Source: Corynebacterium jeikeium
GTDB taxonomy: Bacteria > Actinomycetota > Actinomycetes > Mycobacteriales > Mycobacteriaceae
Length of the DNA stretch: 64,000 nucleotides
Assembly (NCBI GenBank): GCA_003955985.1
Contig: CP033784.1
Span: forward strand, 744,001-808,000
Reading direction: 5' to 3'
The notes beneath the pieces are model-generated. The model worked only from the letters and a program-made list of their open reading frames with translations. It made no database searches and was not told where the DNA came from. Shown one piece after another: positions 35,311 to 43,214 of this stretch. A program made the translations under genes and the position numbers. The stretch's first letter is position 1. The number at the start of each line of letters is the position of its first letter.

Positions 35311-35955
35311 ATGAGCAATCGAGACAAGGTCACTTTTTACTTCGACGTTTCCTGCCCGTTTTGCTGGGTGACGTCGCGCTGGATTAAGGAAGTCGAAAAG
35401 GTCCGCGACATCGAGATCGAGTGGAAGCCGATGAGCCTGTCGGTGCTCAATGAAGGCCGCGATGAACTGCCGGAAGATTACAAGTTCATGATGCAGTGCA
35501 ACTGGACCCCGGCACGCCTGTTCAACGCCGTGTTCTCCCAGGATGGCCAGGAGGCCGTCGACAAGCTCTACACCGCGCTGGGCACGAAGATTCACAACGA
35601 AAACCGCATCGATCGCCATGCGCATGTCGACGAGCCGGAGCACGCATTCGACGAGCTGATTAAGGAAGCCCTCGCAGAGGTTGGACTGCCGGAAGAGCGC
35701 CTGGCACAGGCCCTGACTACCGAGTTCGATGAGCTCATGCGTGAAAACCACGCAGAGGCCATGAAGGAGGTCGGCAACGACGTCGGCACTCCGGTGGTCA
35801 AGCTCAACGACGTTGCCTTCTTCGGTCCGGTGCTTACCCGTATCCCACGCGGCGAAGAAGCCGGCAAGATTTTCGACGGCTCGGTTGCCGTCGCCAGCTA
35901 CCCGTACTTCTTCGAAATTAAGCGCTCCCGGACTGAGGACCCGCGCTTCGACTAA
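35311..35955 (+). CDS. DsbA-like oxidoreductase, mycothiol-dependent nitroreductase/mycoredoxin type (Rv2466c family)
   Basis: 214 residues behind a strong AGGAGG site. Thioredoxin fold with the active motif CPFCW at residues 14-18 (DVSCPFCWVTSRWI) and a helical insertion; the cis-Pro loop is GTPVVKLNDVAFFGPVL. CPWC/CPFC-type DsbA-like cytosolic proteins of this length in actinobacteria use mycothiol as the reductant. No signal peptide, so it works in the cytoplasm. Substrate not known. Convergent with the radical SAM gene (27 bp between stops). Confidence 0.85.
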   Translation: MSNRDKVTFYFDVSCPFCWVTSRWIKEVEKVRDIEIEWKPMSLSVLNEGRDELPEDYKFMMQCNWTPARLFNAVFSQDGQEAVDKLYTALGTKIHNENRIDRHAHVDEPEHAFDELIKEALAEVGLPEERLAQALTTEFDELMRENHAEAMKEVGNDVGTPVVKLNDVAFFGPVLTRIPRGEEAGKIFDGSVAVASYPYFFEIKRSRTEDPRFD

Positions 35956-35982
35956 GAAAGCAGTAGCAGCTGGGGCGCGCAG

Positions 35983-37263
35983 TTAGGAGAGCTGACCCGC
36001 TCCGGCTCCAGCATTCTGCCCGGTAGAGGCCTGCCGTTCTTCTTCGCTCATGGCAGCCCACCGTGGCGGGATGTAGATGCAGGTCGGGTCGGATGCGGTG
36101 TAATCCCCGGTCAACGCGTACGCTGTCGACCGGGACCCACCGCATACGCTGTGGTATTCACAGACGCTGCACTTTCCATGCCAATTGTCCGGATCGCGAA
36201 GGGCCTTGAACGCCGGCGAGTTCGAATAGATTTCCTGGAATGGCGTGGCCTTCACATTTCCGCAGTGAAGCGGCAGGAAGCCATTGGGGTAGACGTCGCC
36301 GATGTGGTCAATGAAGGCAAAACCTGACCCGGAATTGACGGCCATGGGGGAGCGCGGGCGACGTGGCTTTTCCGGCACAGCACCGAGCAGCTTTGTCGTT
36401 TCCTCGGTCAAGTAACGGTAGAGCTCGCCGCCCTCATAGGGTGGCAGCCCCTTTTCCTTCGCTTCCTCCTGCTGCATGACGACGCGCCGATACTGCGGCG
36501 CCTCCGTCGTCTTAATGGCAATTCGGTTGGACACATCAGACAACCAGTGCAGAACATCCTCGCGTTCCTCCGGTGACAATGCGCCCAAATCCGCACCGCG
36601 ACCAGTGGGAACGAGGAAAAAGACGTACCACATCTTGGCCTGCATCTCCATGACGGTCTTCAGCAGCGCTGGCGCCTCATGAATATTTCCCTTGGTCAGG
36701 GTCGAGTTAATCTGCAGCCGGTAACCGGCCTCGTTGATGTGCGGAGCCATTTCGAGCGTCTTTTCAAAAGTGCCCGAAAATCCACGGAACTTGTCATGGG
36801 TCTGGGCAGTCGCGCCATCGAGCGACATGGACATCGCCTTGCCACCGGCCTCACGCAGTGACTGAATCCGCTCTGGCGTGAGCCGCGGCGTCACCGATGG
36901 AGATAGCGACATATTCAGGCCCTGCTCCGTGCCGAATCGCACCAATTCTTCCAGGTCATCACGCTCAAAAGGATCACCGCCGGTGAGCACTACAAGCGGC
37001 TTCGGCTTGCTATACGACGCCAAGGTCTCCAGCAGCATCTTGCCCTCGGTGGTCGAAAGCTGGTGAGGATGCGGCTCGTGCTGCGCATCTGCACGGCAGT
37101 GCTTGCAGACTAAGCCACAAGCCCGCGTGACCTCCCAAATGACAATAAATGGTTTCTTGTTGATGTCATGCCGAACCGTTCGCACCACCGGTGCGTGATG
37201 ATTCCCATGGGAGCCATGGGCTTCAGGATCGACTTGGAAGTGAGCTTGCGGCGCAGGAGACAC
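35983..37263 (-). CDS. Radical SAM/SPASM domain protein (TIGR04053-like)
   Basis: About 426 residues from GTG 37263 (VSPAPQAHFQ); the frame runs on upstream into the rpiB promoter, where coding character is lost. The radical SAM cluster motif is TRACGLVCKHCRAD (Cys spaced CxxxCxxC: Cys-Gly-Leu-Val-Cys-Lys-His-Cys) near residue 45, with VVLTGGDPFERDDLEEL as the SAM-binding GGxP region. The C-terminal SPASM part has LPLHCGNVKATPF, GKCSVCEYHSVCGGSRSTAY and DPTCIY for auxiliary clusters. Related proteins process peptides or heme-like cofactors; no precursor peptide or maturation partner is seen next to it. Function unknown. Confidence 0.85.
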   Translation of the reverse strand: MSPAPQAHFQVDPEAHGSHGNHHAPVVRTVRHDINKKPFIVIWEVTRACGLVCKHCRADAQHEPHPHQLSTTEGKMLLETLASYSKPKPLVVLTGGDPFERDDLEELVRFGTEQGLNMSLSPSVTPRLTPERIQSLREAGGKAMSMSLDGATAQTHDKFRGFSGTFEKTLEMAPHINEAGYRLQINSTLTKGNIHEAPALLKTVMEMQAKMWYVFFLVPTGRGADLGALSPEEREDVLHWLSDVSNRIAIKTTEAPQYRRVVMQQEEAKEKGLPPYEGGELYRYLTEETTKLLGAVPEKPRRPRSPMAVNSGSGFAFIDHIGDVYPNGFLPLHCGNVKATPFQEIYSNSPAFKALRDPDNWHGKCSVCEYHSVCGGSRSTAYALTGDYTASDPTCIYIPPRWAAMSEEERQASTGQNAGAGAGQLS

Positions 37264-37403
37264 GGTAAAAGCACCCAATTTCCGGTTTCGAAGGCGTGCT
37301 GAAACGCAAATACAGTCACTTTTCACCCTATTCGGCTGCGCAGGAGACGTCGTCAAGCAATACCTAAAACGGGTGCAGGCGCCGTGGAATCCGTGGGAAC
37401 CGC

Positions 37404-37409
37404 TAAACT
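37404..37409 (+). promoter_or_regulatory. -10 element of rpiB (leaderless)
   Basis: TAAACT with a 7-nt gap to ATG 37417. A GTCGTCAAGC motif lies 46 bp upstream. Confidence 0.55.
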
Positions 37410-37416
37410 TGCTGCC

Positions 37417-37890
37417 ATGCGTATTTACCTTGGTGCAGACCACGCCGGTTTTGAGATGAAGAACCTGATTAAGGCCCACCTGGAGAAGGCTGGCCACGAC
37501 GTCGTTGATTGCGGCGCTCACACCTACGACCCTGCAGATGATTACCCAGCATTCTGCATTGAGGCGGCTTCCCGTACCGTCGCTGATCCGGGCAGCCTGG
37601 GCATCGTGCTCGGCGGTTCCGGCAACGGCGAGCAGATTGCTGCTAACAAGGTCAAGGGCGCTCGTTGTGCGCTGGCTTGGTCGGTGGAGACCGCAAAGCT
37701 CGCCCGCGAGCACAACAATGCTCAGCTGATCGGCCTCGGCGGTCGTATGCACTCTGAGGAAGAGGCCCTGGCTATCGTCGATGCTTTCGTCTCCCAGCCG
37801 TGGAGCGAGGAGGAGCGTCACCAGCGCCGCATCGACATTCTGGCAGAGTACGAAAAGACTGGCGTTGCCCCGGAGCTGCCAGAAGCTTAA
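37417..37890 (+). CDS. rpiB: Ribose-5-phosphate isomerase B
   Basis: 157 residues from ATG 37417. Interconverts ribose-5-phosphate and ribulose-5-phosphate in the pentose phosphate pathway. The LacA/RpiB signature is clear: YLGADHAGFEMKN at residues 4-16 (His for ring opening), GIVLGGSGNGEQIAANKVKG near 66-85 with the region that holds Cys in E. coli but Ser in actinobacteria, and ARCALAWSVETAKLAREHNN. Ends with a terminator. An upstream in-frame GTG at 37384 precedes the -10 and is unlikely. Confidence 0.95.
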   Translation: MRIYLGADHAGFEMKNLIKAHLEKAGHDVVDCGAHTYDPADDYPAFCIEAASRTVADPGSLGIVLGGSGNGEQIAANKVKGARCALAWSVETAKLAREHNNAQLIGLGGRMHSEEEALAIVDAFVSQPWSEEERHQRRIDILAEYEKTGVAPELPEA

Positions 37891-37925
37891 AGGGATTGCT
37901 GTTCGCTATCTGTTGATAGGAATAA

Positions 37926-37969
37926 AAAAGGGGTCTGGTTCCAGAAAACTCTGGGACCAGACCTTTTTT
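37926..37969 (+). terminator. Terminator of rpiB
   Basis: GGTCTGGTTCCAGA/TCTGGGACCAGACC with a 4-nt loop, flanked by AAAAAA and TTTTTT. Confidence 0.92.
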
Positions 37970-37997
37970 CATGTGTAGACGGAGTAGGAATTGTCGT

Positions 37998-38615
37998 ATG
38001 ACAAATCAAGAAGCGCATCGCCGAGTAACTGTTGTGCTATTCCCCGGGTTCGAGCTCTTGGACGTATTTGGACCGGTTGGCCTTTTTGGCCATGTCCCAG
38101 AGATTGAGGTCGAATATGTCGCCAACATTGCTGGTCCGATAACCAGCGCTCAGGGGGCGCAGGTTATCGCCACACGTTGTGCCACTGACCTCGAAACGGT
38201 CGATATTCTTCTAGTTCCTGGTGGAGCCGGGAGTAGAACACTAGTTGACGATGCAGAGTTTTTGGACTGGCTCAACAACCTCGGATCCCGGGCGCGGTTA
38301 GTGGCATCGGTTTGCACAGGTTCCGCACTGCTTGCTGCGGCTGGGCTTCTTGAAGGAAAGCGGGCAACTAGTAATAAGTTGGCTTTTGATTGGGCTACCT
38401 CGTTCGGAAACGAAGTGACGTGGGTGAAAGCGGCTCGATGGGTTGAAGACGGAGATCGCTGGAGCTCATCAGGAGTCGCAGCAGGTATGGATATGGCTGT
38501 TGCTTTAATTAGCAGCATCCTTGGCAAGGAAGCTGGTCGATTCGCCGCCAGAAAAATTGAGTATCGGCCTCAGACAGACGGCACTGTCGATCCTTTTGCG
38601 GATTTAGCGAAATAG
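37998..38615 (+). CDS. DJ-1/PfpI family protein (ThiJ, isonitrile hydratase-like)
   Basis: 205 residues from ATG 37998, with AGGA about 9 nt upstream. The flavodoxin-like fold shows LFPGFELLDVFGPVGLFG near residue 16 (Glu at the DJ-1 acidic position), DILLVPGGAGSRTL near 70, and the nucleophile elbow VASVCTGSALLAAAGLLEGK near 102 with the reactive Cys. Closest in layout to InhA/isonitrile hydratase-like proteins rather than to proteases. Substrate unknown. Single gene between the rpiB terminator and a convergent gene. Confidence 0.87.
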   Translation: MTNQEAHRRVTVVLFPGFELLDVFGPVGLFGHVPEIEVEYVANIAGPITSAQGAQVIATRCATDLETVDILLVPGGAGSRTLVDDAEFLDWLNNLGSRARLVASVCTGSALLAAAGLLEGKRATSNKLAFDWATSFGNEVTWVKAARWVEDGDRWSSSGVAAGMDMAVALISSILGKEAGRFAARKIEYRPQTDGTVDPFADLAK

Positions 38616-38631
38616 CGGCGCCGGGCTTTTT

Positions 38632-39513
38632 CTAAATATCGAAACCGTCGAATCCGCCGTCGAAAAATCCGCCGCCGTCGCCGCCGCCGTCGCCGCCACC
38701 GAAGAGGCCGTCGAAGAAGCCTCCGCCGTCGCCTGCGTCACCGGCATCTGCACCGCCGCCACCGAAGTCGCCGCCAAGGTCATCTCCACCGAAATCGTCG
38801 CCACCGAAGTCTTCGGCTCCAAAGTCCTCGGTGCCGCCGAAGTCGTCAGCGCCGGTGCCCATGCCGCTGGCGAACTCATCAGCGCCGTAGGCAACACCGG
38901 CCATACCGTGGAAGAGGGTAGAGAACAGCAGCATCGAGCCTGCGGTCCAGACACCGGTGCGGAGCGCGGACTTCCACCATGGCTCGGAGTACCAACCGGC
39001 CGGAACCGGACGGCCAGCGACACGACCACCGGGGTAGTAGTTCGGAGTTTCCGGGGTGGCGTATGGAGAGGCGGTAACCGAGTGGCCTTCGTGCTCAATG
39101 GTGCGAGTTTCGGTCACAGAACCAGCGGCCTTCTGCCCCTCCAGCGGTGGCAGTGTCGGCCCCGCCGGCAGGCCCATAATTTCGCGAGCCGCATTGATGT
39201 AGTGCAGGCCCTCCAGCGCCGATTCGCGGGCCATTCGCGCCTGTGCCGGGGTGCGCGCAGTAGAAATCTGCGAGGAAGCGGCATTGTAGCGCTCGGATGC
39301 GTCAGCAAGAGCCTGCGTGGAAGCCGAATCGGTGCCAGCCAGGTTCAATACCTGTGAGCCCAGTCGCTCAATCCATCGGCGGGCGTCTGCGACGGCGTCT
39401 TCCAATTGATTGTTCTGGCGAGCATCAAAGGCCCTGTTAGAGCGGTTTTGAGCCATCGACGCGATGATAATTGCGCCGCCGACGGTGATCGCGATCAGGA
39501 TTAAAGCCCCCAT
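38632..39513 (-). CDS. Membrane protein with Gly/Asp/Phe-rich C-terminal tail (DUF1542-like)
   Basis: 293 residues. An N-terminal membrane anchor (GALILIAITVGGAIIIASM), a helical segment (residues 25-115) with RRWIERLGSQVLNLAG, STQALADASERYNAASSQIS and ARMARESALEGLHYINAARE, a Pro-rich middle with RPVPAGWYSEPWWKSALRTG, a second hydrophobic segment, and a tail of about 75 residues made of EDFGGDDFGG and GGGDGGG repeats. Corynebacterial relatives are annotated as DUF1542 proteins; the function is unknown. The repeated tail codons (GGCGGCGACGG-like) could slip. Confidence 0.75.
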   Translation of the reverse strand: MGALILIAITVGGAIIIASMAQNRSNRAFDARQNNQLEDAVADARRWIERLGSQVLNLAGTDSASTQALADASERYNAASSQISTARTPAQARMARESALEGLHYINAAREIMGLPAGPTLPPLEGQKAAGSVTETRTIEHEGHSVTASPYATPETPNYYPGGRVAGRPVPAGWYSEPWWKSALRTGVWTAGSMLLFSTLFHGMAGVAYGADEFASGMGTGADDFGGTEDFGAEDFGGDDFGGDDLGGDFGGGGADAGDAGDGGGFFDGLFGGGDGGGDGGGFFDGGFDGFDI

Positions 39514-39587
39514 GGGCTAGGCCTCCAAAAAGGAAATTGCGGGTACTGCTTGTAATTACTTGAGATAACGCATGTAGAGCGAAAAAA

Positions 39588-39631
39588 GTTCCCGAGCTTA
39601 CATATCTGTCCGACAGATGTAGCTCGGGAAC
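39588..39631 (-). terminator. Terminator of the small HTH gene
   Basis: GTTCCCGAGCT/AGCTCGGGAAC with an inner ATCTGTC/GACAGAT stem; TTTTTT follows on the minus strand. Confidence 0.88.
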
Positions 39632-39659
39632 CAGGAAATGATTGGGTATGGGTAGGTAT

Positions 39660-39893
39660 CTATGATTCGGCGGAGTCGGTGCTCTTGGTGCGGCTCTTCC
39701 GATTGGCGTGCCATGCGCGAACTTCTTCGGAATCCCACAGGGTCAACCCATGAAGCTTCGCGACGGGTTCAGGAGCCTTCTTGCGGCCAGCGTAGCTGGT
39801 GAAAGTGCCACGTGCGGTGCCGGAAAAAGCAGCGCATTCGACCGCGGTCCATAGTTCGTGTCCAGTATCGGCATCGATAATGGTGGGCTTCAT
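39660..39893 (-). CDS. Small winged-HTH (AlpA/excisionase-like) DNA-binding protein, native copy
   Basis: 77 residues. Helix-turn-helix from LWTAVECAAFSGTARGTFTS to YAGRKKAPEPVAKL and DSEEVRAWHANR: the pattern of MerR/AlpA-type small proteins in which a recognition helix is followed by a Pro-containing wing. A paralogue (44918-45130) with about two thirds identity sits at the other side of the GC-rich island, in both cases just downstream of a tRNA-Gly sequence. The ATG is leaderless (TACTCT, 7-nt gap). Targets unknown. Confidence 0.78.
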   Translation of the reverse strand: MKPTIIDADTGHELWTAVECAAFSGTARGTFTSYAGRKKAPEPVAKLHGLTLWDSEEVRAWHANRKSRTKSTDSAES

Positions 39894-39900
39894 GGTGCCC

Positions 39901-39906
39901 AGAGTA
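39901..39906 (-). promoter_or_regulatory. -10 element of the small HTH gene (leaderless)
   Basis: TACTCT on the minus strand, 7 nt before ATG 39893. Confidence 0.5.
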
Positions 39907-39976
39907 CCCGTAGCACTGGATCCTGAACAGAGGTCAGAAGAATTTCTGGTCCCCGGACGTCGGCTCAGAAAGTAAA

Positions 39977-39999
39977 AACCGGGAGCAATGCGCCCGGTT
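39977..39999 (-). terminator. Terminator of the former tRNA-Gly
   Basis: AACCGGG/CCCGGTT with a 9-nt loop and TTTTT on the minus strand, directly behind the tRNA-Gly remnant. Confidence 0.75.
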
Positions 40000-40002
40000 G
40001 CG

Positions 40003-40051
40003 TGGAGGGGATGACGGGAATCGAACCCGCGTCTTCAGCTTAGAAGGCTGA
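40003..40051 (-). pseudogene. 3' part of a tRNA-Gly (broken; anticodon position reads TCT)
   Basis: 49 bases match 46731-46779, the 3' two thirds of the intact tRNA-Gly including CCA, with a single difference at 40042 that changes the anticodon from TCC to TCT. The D arm and 5' acceptor strand are missing; the sequence continues with unrelated CAAGTGGGG. It cannot be a working tRNA. It marks the left edge of the GC-rich island. Confidence 0.85.
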
Positions 40052-40258
40052 CAAGTGGGGTTCCTAACGTGATTTTTGATTTTTTTTTGGGGGGGGGACA
40101 TCGTCAACAACGGGCCGGGGCTCCGATTCGTTCCAGGGGGAGCGGATTTTTCGCGAACGATCCGGTTGCTCTACTCGGTTGCTTTACGACGACCCCGTCG
40201 ACGCGCGAAACCCATAATATTTTGTTTGAAAACCAAAAACTAGGCGTGATGTGTGACA
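40052..40258. other. Left junction of the GC-rich island, non-coding
   Basis: About 205 bp. It starts with CAAGTGGGGTTCCTAACG, then T(9)G(8) at 40080-40096, then GC-rich DNA with one GTCGTNAAGC motif (40181-40190, minus orientation). No gene seen. The homopolymer pair may be a natural scar or an assembly weak point. Confidence 0.4.
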
Positions 40259-40264
40259 TAGGAT
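40259..40264 (+). promoter_or_regulatory. -10 element of the GH1 gene (leaderless)
   Basis: TAGGAT with a 6-nt gap to ATG 40271. Confidence 0.45.
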
Positions 40265-40270
40265 GTCGGC

Positions 40271-41794
40271 ATGTCAACCAATGTGCCTGCCAATGACCGA
40301 ACTCTCCATCCTCAGCCGCGCACGTCGCCGCTCGCGAAGCCGTTGCATCACGACGTCGATCTGCGGGGTCTGCTGATCGGCACGGCGTCGGCCGCCGGGC
40401 AGATCGAGGGCGGTGACGAGAACAACGACTGGTTCGATTGGGCCCGCGAGCCCGGCAACATCGCCGATGGTTCGACCCCGCTGCGCGCCACCGACCACTG
40501 GAACCGGTGGCGGGAGGACAACGAGCTCATGGCGTCGCTGGGTCTGCCCATCGCTCGCATCGGCGTGGAGTGGGCGCGTATCGAACCGCGGCCGGGGGAG
40601 TTCGACCATGCGGTGCTGGATCGCTACCGTGAGGAGATTGCCGACCTGCGGGACAAGGGGATTCGTCCGCTGGTGACGCTCCATCACTTCGTCAATCCGC
40701 TCTGGTTCGCTCGGCGCGGCGGCTTCACCTCCGATGAATCGCCGGCGGCTTTCCTGCGCTATGCGGAGACGACCGTGCGGGCGCTCGACGACCTCGTCGA
40801 CGAGTGGATCACCGTCAACGAGCCGAACGTGTACGCCACCCAGGCGCACATGTTCCGCTCGGGCCCGCCGGGCAACCGCTCGTGGGGCGACACGATGGCC
40901 GTGCTGCGCAACATGGCGGTGTCCCACATCCGCGGTTACGAGGTCATCCACGGCATCCAGGGGGATCGGGCGAAGGTCGGCATCGCCCACCACGCACGGG
41001 CGTTCGCGCCGCGCAATCCGCGCAACCCCATCCACCGCGGCCTGGCGCGGATCAATCGGCATCTGTTCCAGGACATCGTCGCCGACGCGCATCTGGCGGG
41101 GAAGTTCCATCCGCTGCTGGGCGGGGCGAAGGTCGGCCGCGGGTTGCCGTCGGGCCGCCACCACGACTTCCTGGGCCTGAACTACTACTCGCGCACGGCC
41201 GTCGACAAGTTCGACGACGGCACCTTCGTCGGGGCTCCGGTCAACGACCTCGGGTGGGAAATCCACCCCGAGGGCCTGGTCGAATGCGCCCGCGACCTGA
41301 ACGAGCGTTTCGGCGGACCGGTCTGGATCACCGAAAACGGCACCTGCGATCTCGGCGATCTGGAGCTGTCGGTCGGTGGCGTGGACGCGGGCGTCGAAAA
41401 GCCGAATCCGGCCGGGGACTACGCCAACCCGGACGCCGGGGCTGCCGACCGCAGGCTGGAGTCGTTCCGGCCGCGGTTCATCCTGGAGCACCTGCGGGCC
41501 ATCGCCGAGTCGGACGTGCCCATCGAGCGCTGGTACCACTGGTGCTTCGTGGACAACTGGGAATGGGCCGACGGCGAAGAGCCGCGATTCGGCATCGTCC
41601 ACCTGGACTACGAGACGCAGGAACGGACGATGAAGCCGTCGGGCCACCTGCTGGCCGAGCTGGCCCGCACCGGGCGGATCACCCCGGAGCTGCACCGGCG
41701 CTACACCGCAGGCCGTCGTTACCCCGTCGCGGACGAACACACCGACCCCAACGTGCGGGCGCAGCCGCCGGAGCCGGATGGGGTGCAGGGATGA
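40271..41794 (+). CDS. Glycoside hydrolase family 1 (beta-glucosidase-like)
   Basis: 507 residues. A retaining beta-glycosidase of the cytoplasm. GH1 landmarks: SAAGQIEGGDENNDWFDWAR near the N-terminus, RIGVEWARIEPRPGEFD, acid/base Glu in WITVNEPNVYA (about residue 183), LGLNYYSRTAVD, nucleophile Glu in VWITENGTCDLG (about residue 358) and WYHWCFVDNWEWADGEEPRF. An insertion after the nucleophile (LSVGGVDAGVEKPNPAGDYA) is unusual. It overlaps the MFS gene by 4 bp (ATGA), so the carrier probably brings in the glycoside. Codon use is far more GC-rich than in genes outside the island. Confidence 0.93.
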   Translation: MSTNVPANDRTLHPQPRTSPLAKPLHHDVDLRGLLIGTASAAGQIEGGDENNDWFDWAREPGNIADGSTPLRATDHWNRWREDNELMASLGLPIARIGVEWARIEPRPGEFDHAVLDRYREEIADLRDKGIRPLVTLHHFVNPLWFARRGGFTSDESPAAFLRYAETTVRALDDLVDEWITVNEPNVYATQAHMFRSGPPGNRSWGDTMAVLRNMAVSHIRGYEVIHGIQGDRAKVGIAHHARAFAPRNPRNPIHRGLARINRHLFQDIVADAHLAGKFHPLLGGAKVGRGLPSGRHHDFLGLNYYSRTAVDKFDDGTFVGAPVNDLGWEIHPEGLVECARDLNERFGGPVWITENGTCDLGDLELSVGGVDAGVEKPNPAGDYANPDAGAADRRLESFRPRFILEHLRAIAESDVPIERWYHWCFVDNWEWADGEEPRFGIVHLDYETQERTMKPSGHLLAELARTGRITPELHRRYTAGRRYPVADEHTDPNVRAQPPEPDGVQG

Positions 41795-43098
41795 GCTCCT
41801 CCGAACACGCCGGCTCCTCCGAACGCGCCATCTCCGACGTCGGGCGTTTCACCGCCGACCCCGCCCAGCGCACGCCGGTGACCACCGGCTGGATCGTGCG
41901 GTACGGCCTGCTGTACCTGGGGCAGAACATCTCGTGGGCAGCGCCGACGCAGCTGTTGTTGGCGCAGCAGATCCTCATCTGGCATCCGGGGGAGAAGGAG
42001 GAGAAGTTCGCGCTCCTCATGGCGGTCGGCGGGTTCTTCTCCATCATCGGGCATCCGCTGGCCGGGTGGTTGTCGGACCGCACGGACACGCGCTGGGGCC
42101 GCCGCGCCCCGTGGATCCTCTTCGGCGGGCTGGCGGCGGCCGGGTCGCTGGTGTTCCTGGGCGCCGCGCCGGGCTTCATGGCGTTGACCATCGGGTGGGC
42201 GGTGTTCCAGCTGGCCATCGCGGCGTCAATCAACGCGGCCCAGGCGGTGGCGCCGGATACGGTGCCGGACAATCAGTACGGCGTGGTCTCGGGTGTGCTG
42301 GGGCTGACGTACACCCTCGGCGTGGTGCTGGGCACCGTCGTGGCCACGGTGTTCGACCTGGGGCTGGCGTACATCGTCACCGCGGCGCTGCTGCTGGTGC
42401 TCATCGGCCAGTTCCTGCCGGGCTTCCGCGACGTGTCCCGGGTGCGGTCGCAGGCGGCCGCATCTCCGGTGCTTGACGACGCCGGCGGGGACGCTGACGC
42501 CGTGGTGCCCGCCGTCGCCGAGGTGCCCGGAGGGCTCTACCGCGACTTCACGTGGGTGTTCATCGCCCGGTTCCTGGTGACCACGGGCAACTCGGTCGCG
42601 TTGTTCTACCTGTTCTATTACCTGCGCGATCACATCGGCCACCCCGATCCGGATGCCGGCGTACTCGTCCTCACCGGCGCGTATGCCCTGTGCGTCATCG
42701 TCACCGCGATCCTGTCGGGCAAAGTGTCCGACAAGATGGGCAAGCGCCGGGTGTTCGTGGCGTTGTCGTCGATGGGCGTCGCCGGGGCCTGCGCGATCAT
42801 GGCGTTCGCCGGGAGCTTCGCCATGGTCGTCGGCGCGGCGGTGCTGTTGGGTCTGTCGTGGGGCGTGTTCATGGCCGTCGATCAGGCCCTGATCAACCAG
42901 GTGCTGCCCAAGGCCGATGAGCGCGGGCGTGACGTGGGCGTCATGAACCTCGCCGTCGCCGGCCCGAACATGGCCGCCCCGGTGCTCGCCGCCTTCGCGT
43001 TGGCGAACCTCGGCGGGTACCCCGGCCTGTACGTTTTCGCGGGCGCGCTCACCGCCGTCGGTGCGGTGCTGGTGTACCGGGTGCGGTCCGTGCCCTGA
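41791..43098 (+). CDS. Major facilitator superfamily transporter, probable glycoside carrier
   Basis: 435 residues from ATG 41791, coupled to the GH1 stop. About 12 membrane helices. MFS loop 2-3 motif GWLSDRTDTRWGRRAPWILF and the equivalent half-site ILSGKVSDKMGKRRVFV in the second half. The pattern resembles glycoside/pentoside:cation symporter-like MFS members. The central loop (residues 215-240) is acidic and contains a GTCGTNAAGC motif (42471-42480). Substrate inferred only from pairing with the glycosidase. GC-rich codon use as in its neighbours. Confidence 0.9.
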   Translation: MSSSEHAGSSERAISDVGRFTADPAQRTPVTTGWIVRYGLLYLGQNISWAAPTQLLLAQQILIWHPGEKEEKFALLMAVGGFFSIIGHPLAGWLSDRTDTRWGRRAPWILFGGLAAAGSLVFLGAAPGFMALTIGWAVFQLAIAASINAAQAVAPDTVPDNQYGVVSGVLGLTYTLGVVLGTVVATVFDLGLAYIVTAALLLVLIGQFLPGFRDVSRVRSQAAASPVLDDAGGDADAVVPAVAEVPGGLYRDFTWVFIARFLVTTGNSVALFYLFYYLRDHIGHPDPDAGVLVLTGAYALCVIVTAILSGKVSDKMGKRRVFVALSSMGVAGACAIMAFAGSFAMVVGAAVLLGLSWGVFMAVDQALINQVLPKADERGRDVGVMNLAVAGPNMAAPVLAAFALANLGGYPGLYVFAGALTAVGAVLVYRVRSVP

Positions 43099-43214
43099 TC
43101 TCCGTGCGTTGAACAGCGTGCGGCCGGTGCCTTAATCTTCGTGCCTTGAACGGCGTGCGGTCGGCGTTACGGTTTGATACCGTTCGTTGCAGTCGATGAA
43201 AGGTGTTTATCCCC

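Noticed and set aside
40274..41740. 488-codon minus-strand frame opposite the glycosidase
   Set aside because: Shadow frame caused by high GC; Arg/Val/Gly-rich with no domains, while the opposite strand has complete GH1 motifs.
40804..41790. Long plus-strand open frame joined to the MFS gene
   Set aside because: It is an out-of-frame reading of the GC-rich glycosidase gene; the transporter starts at the ATGA overlap at 41791.
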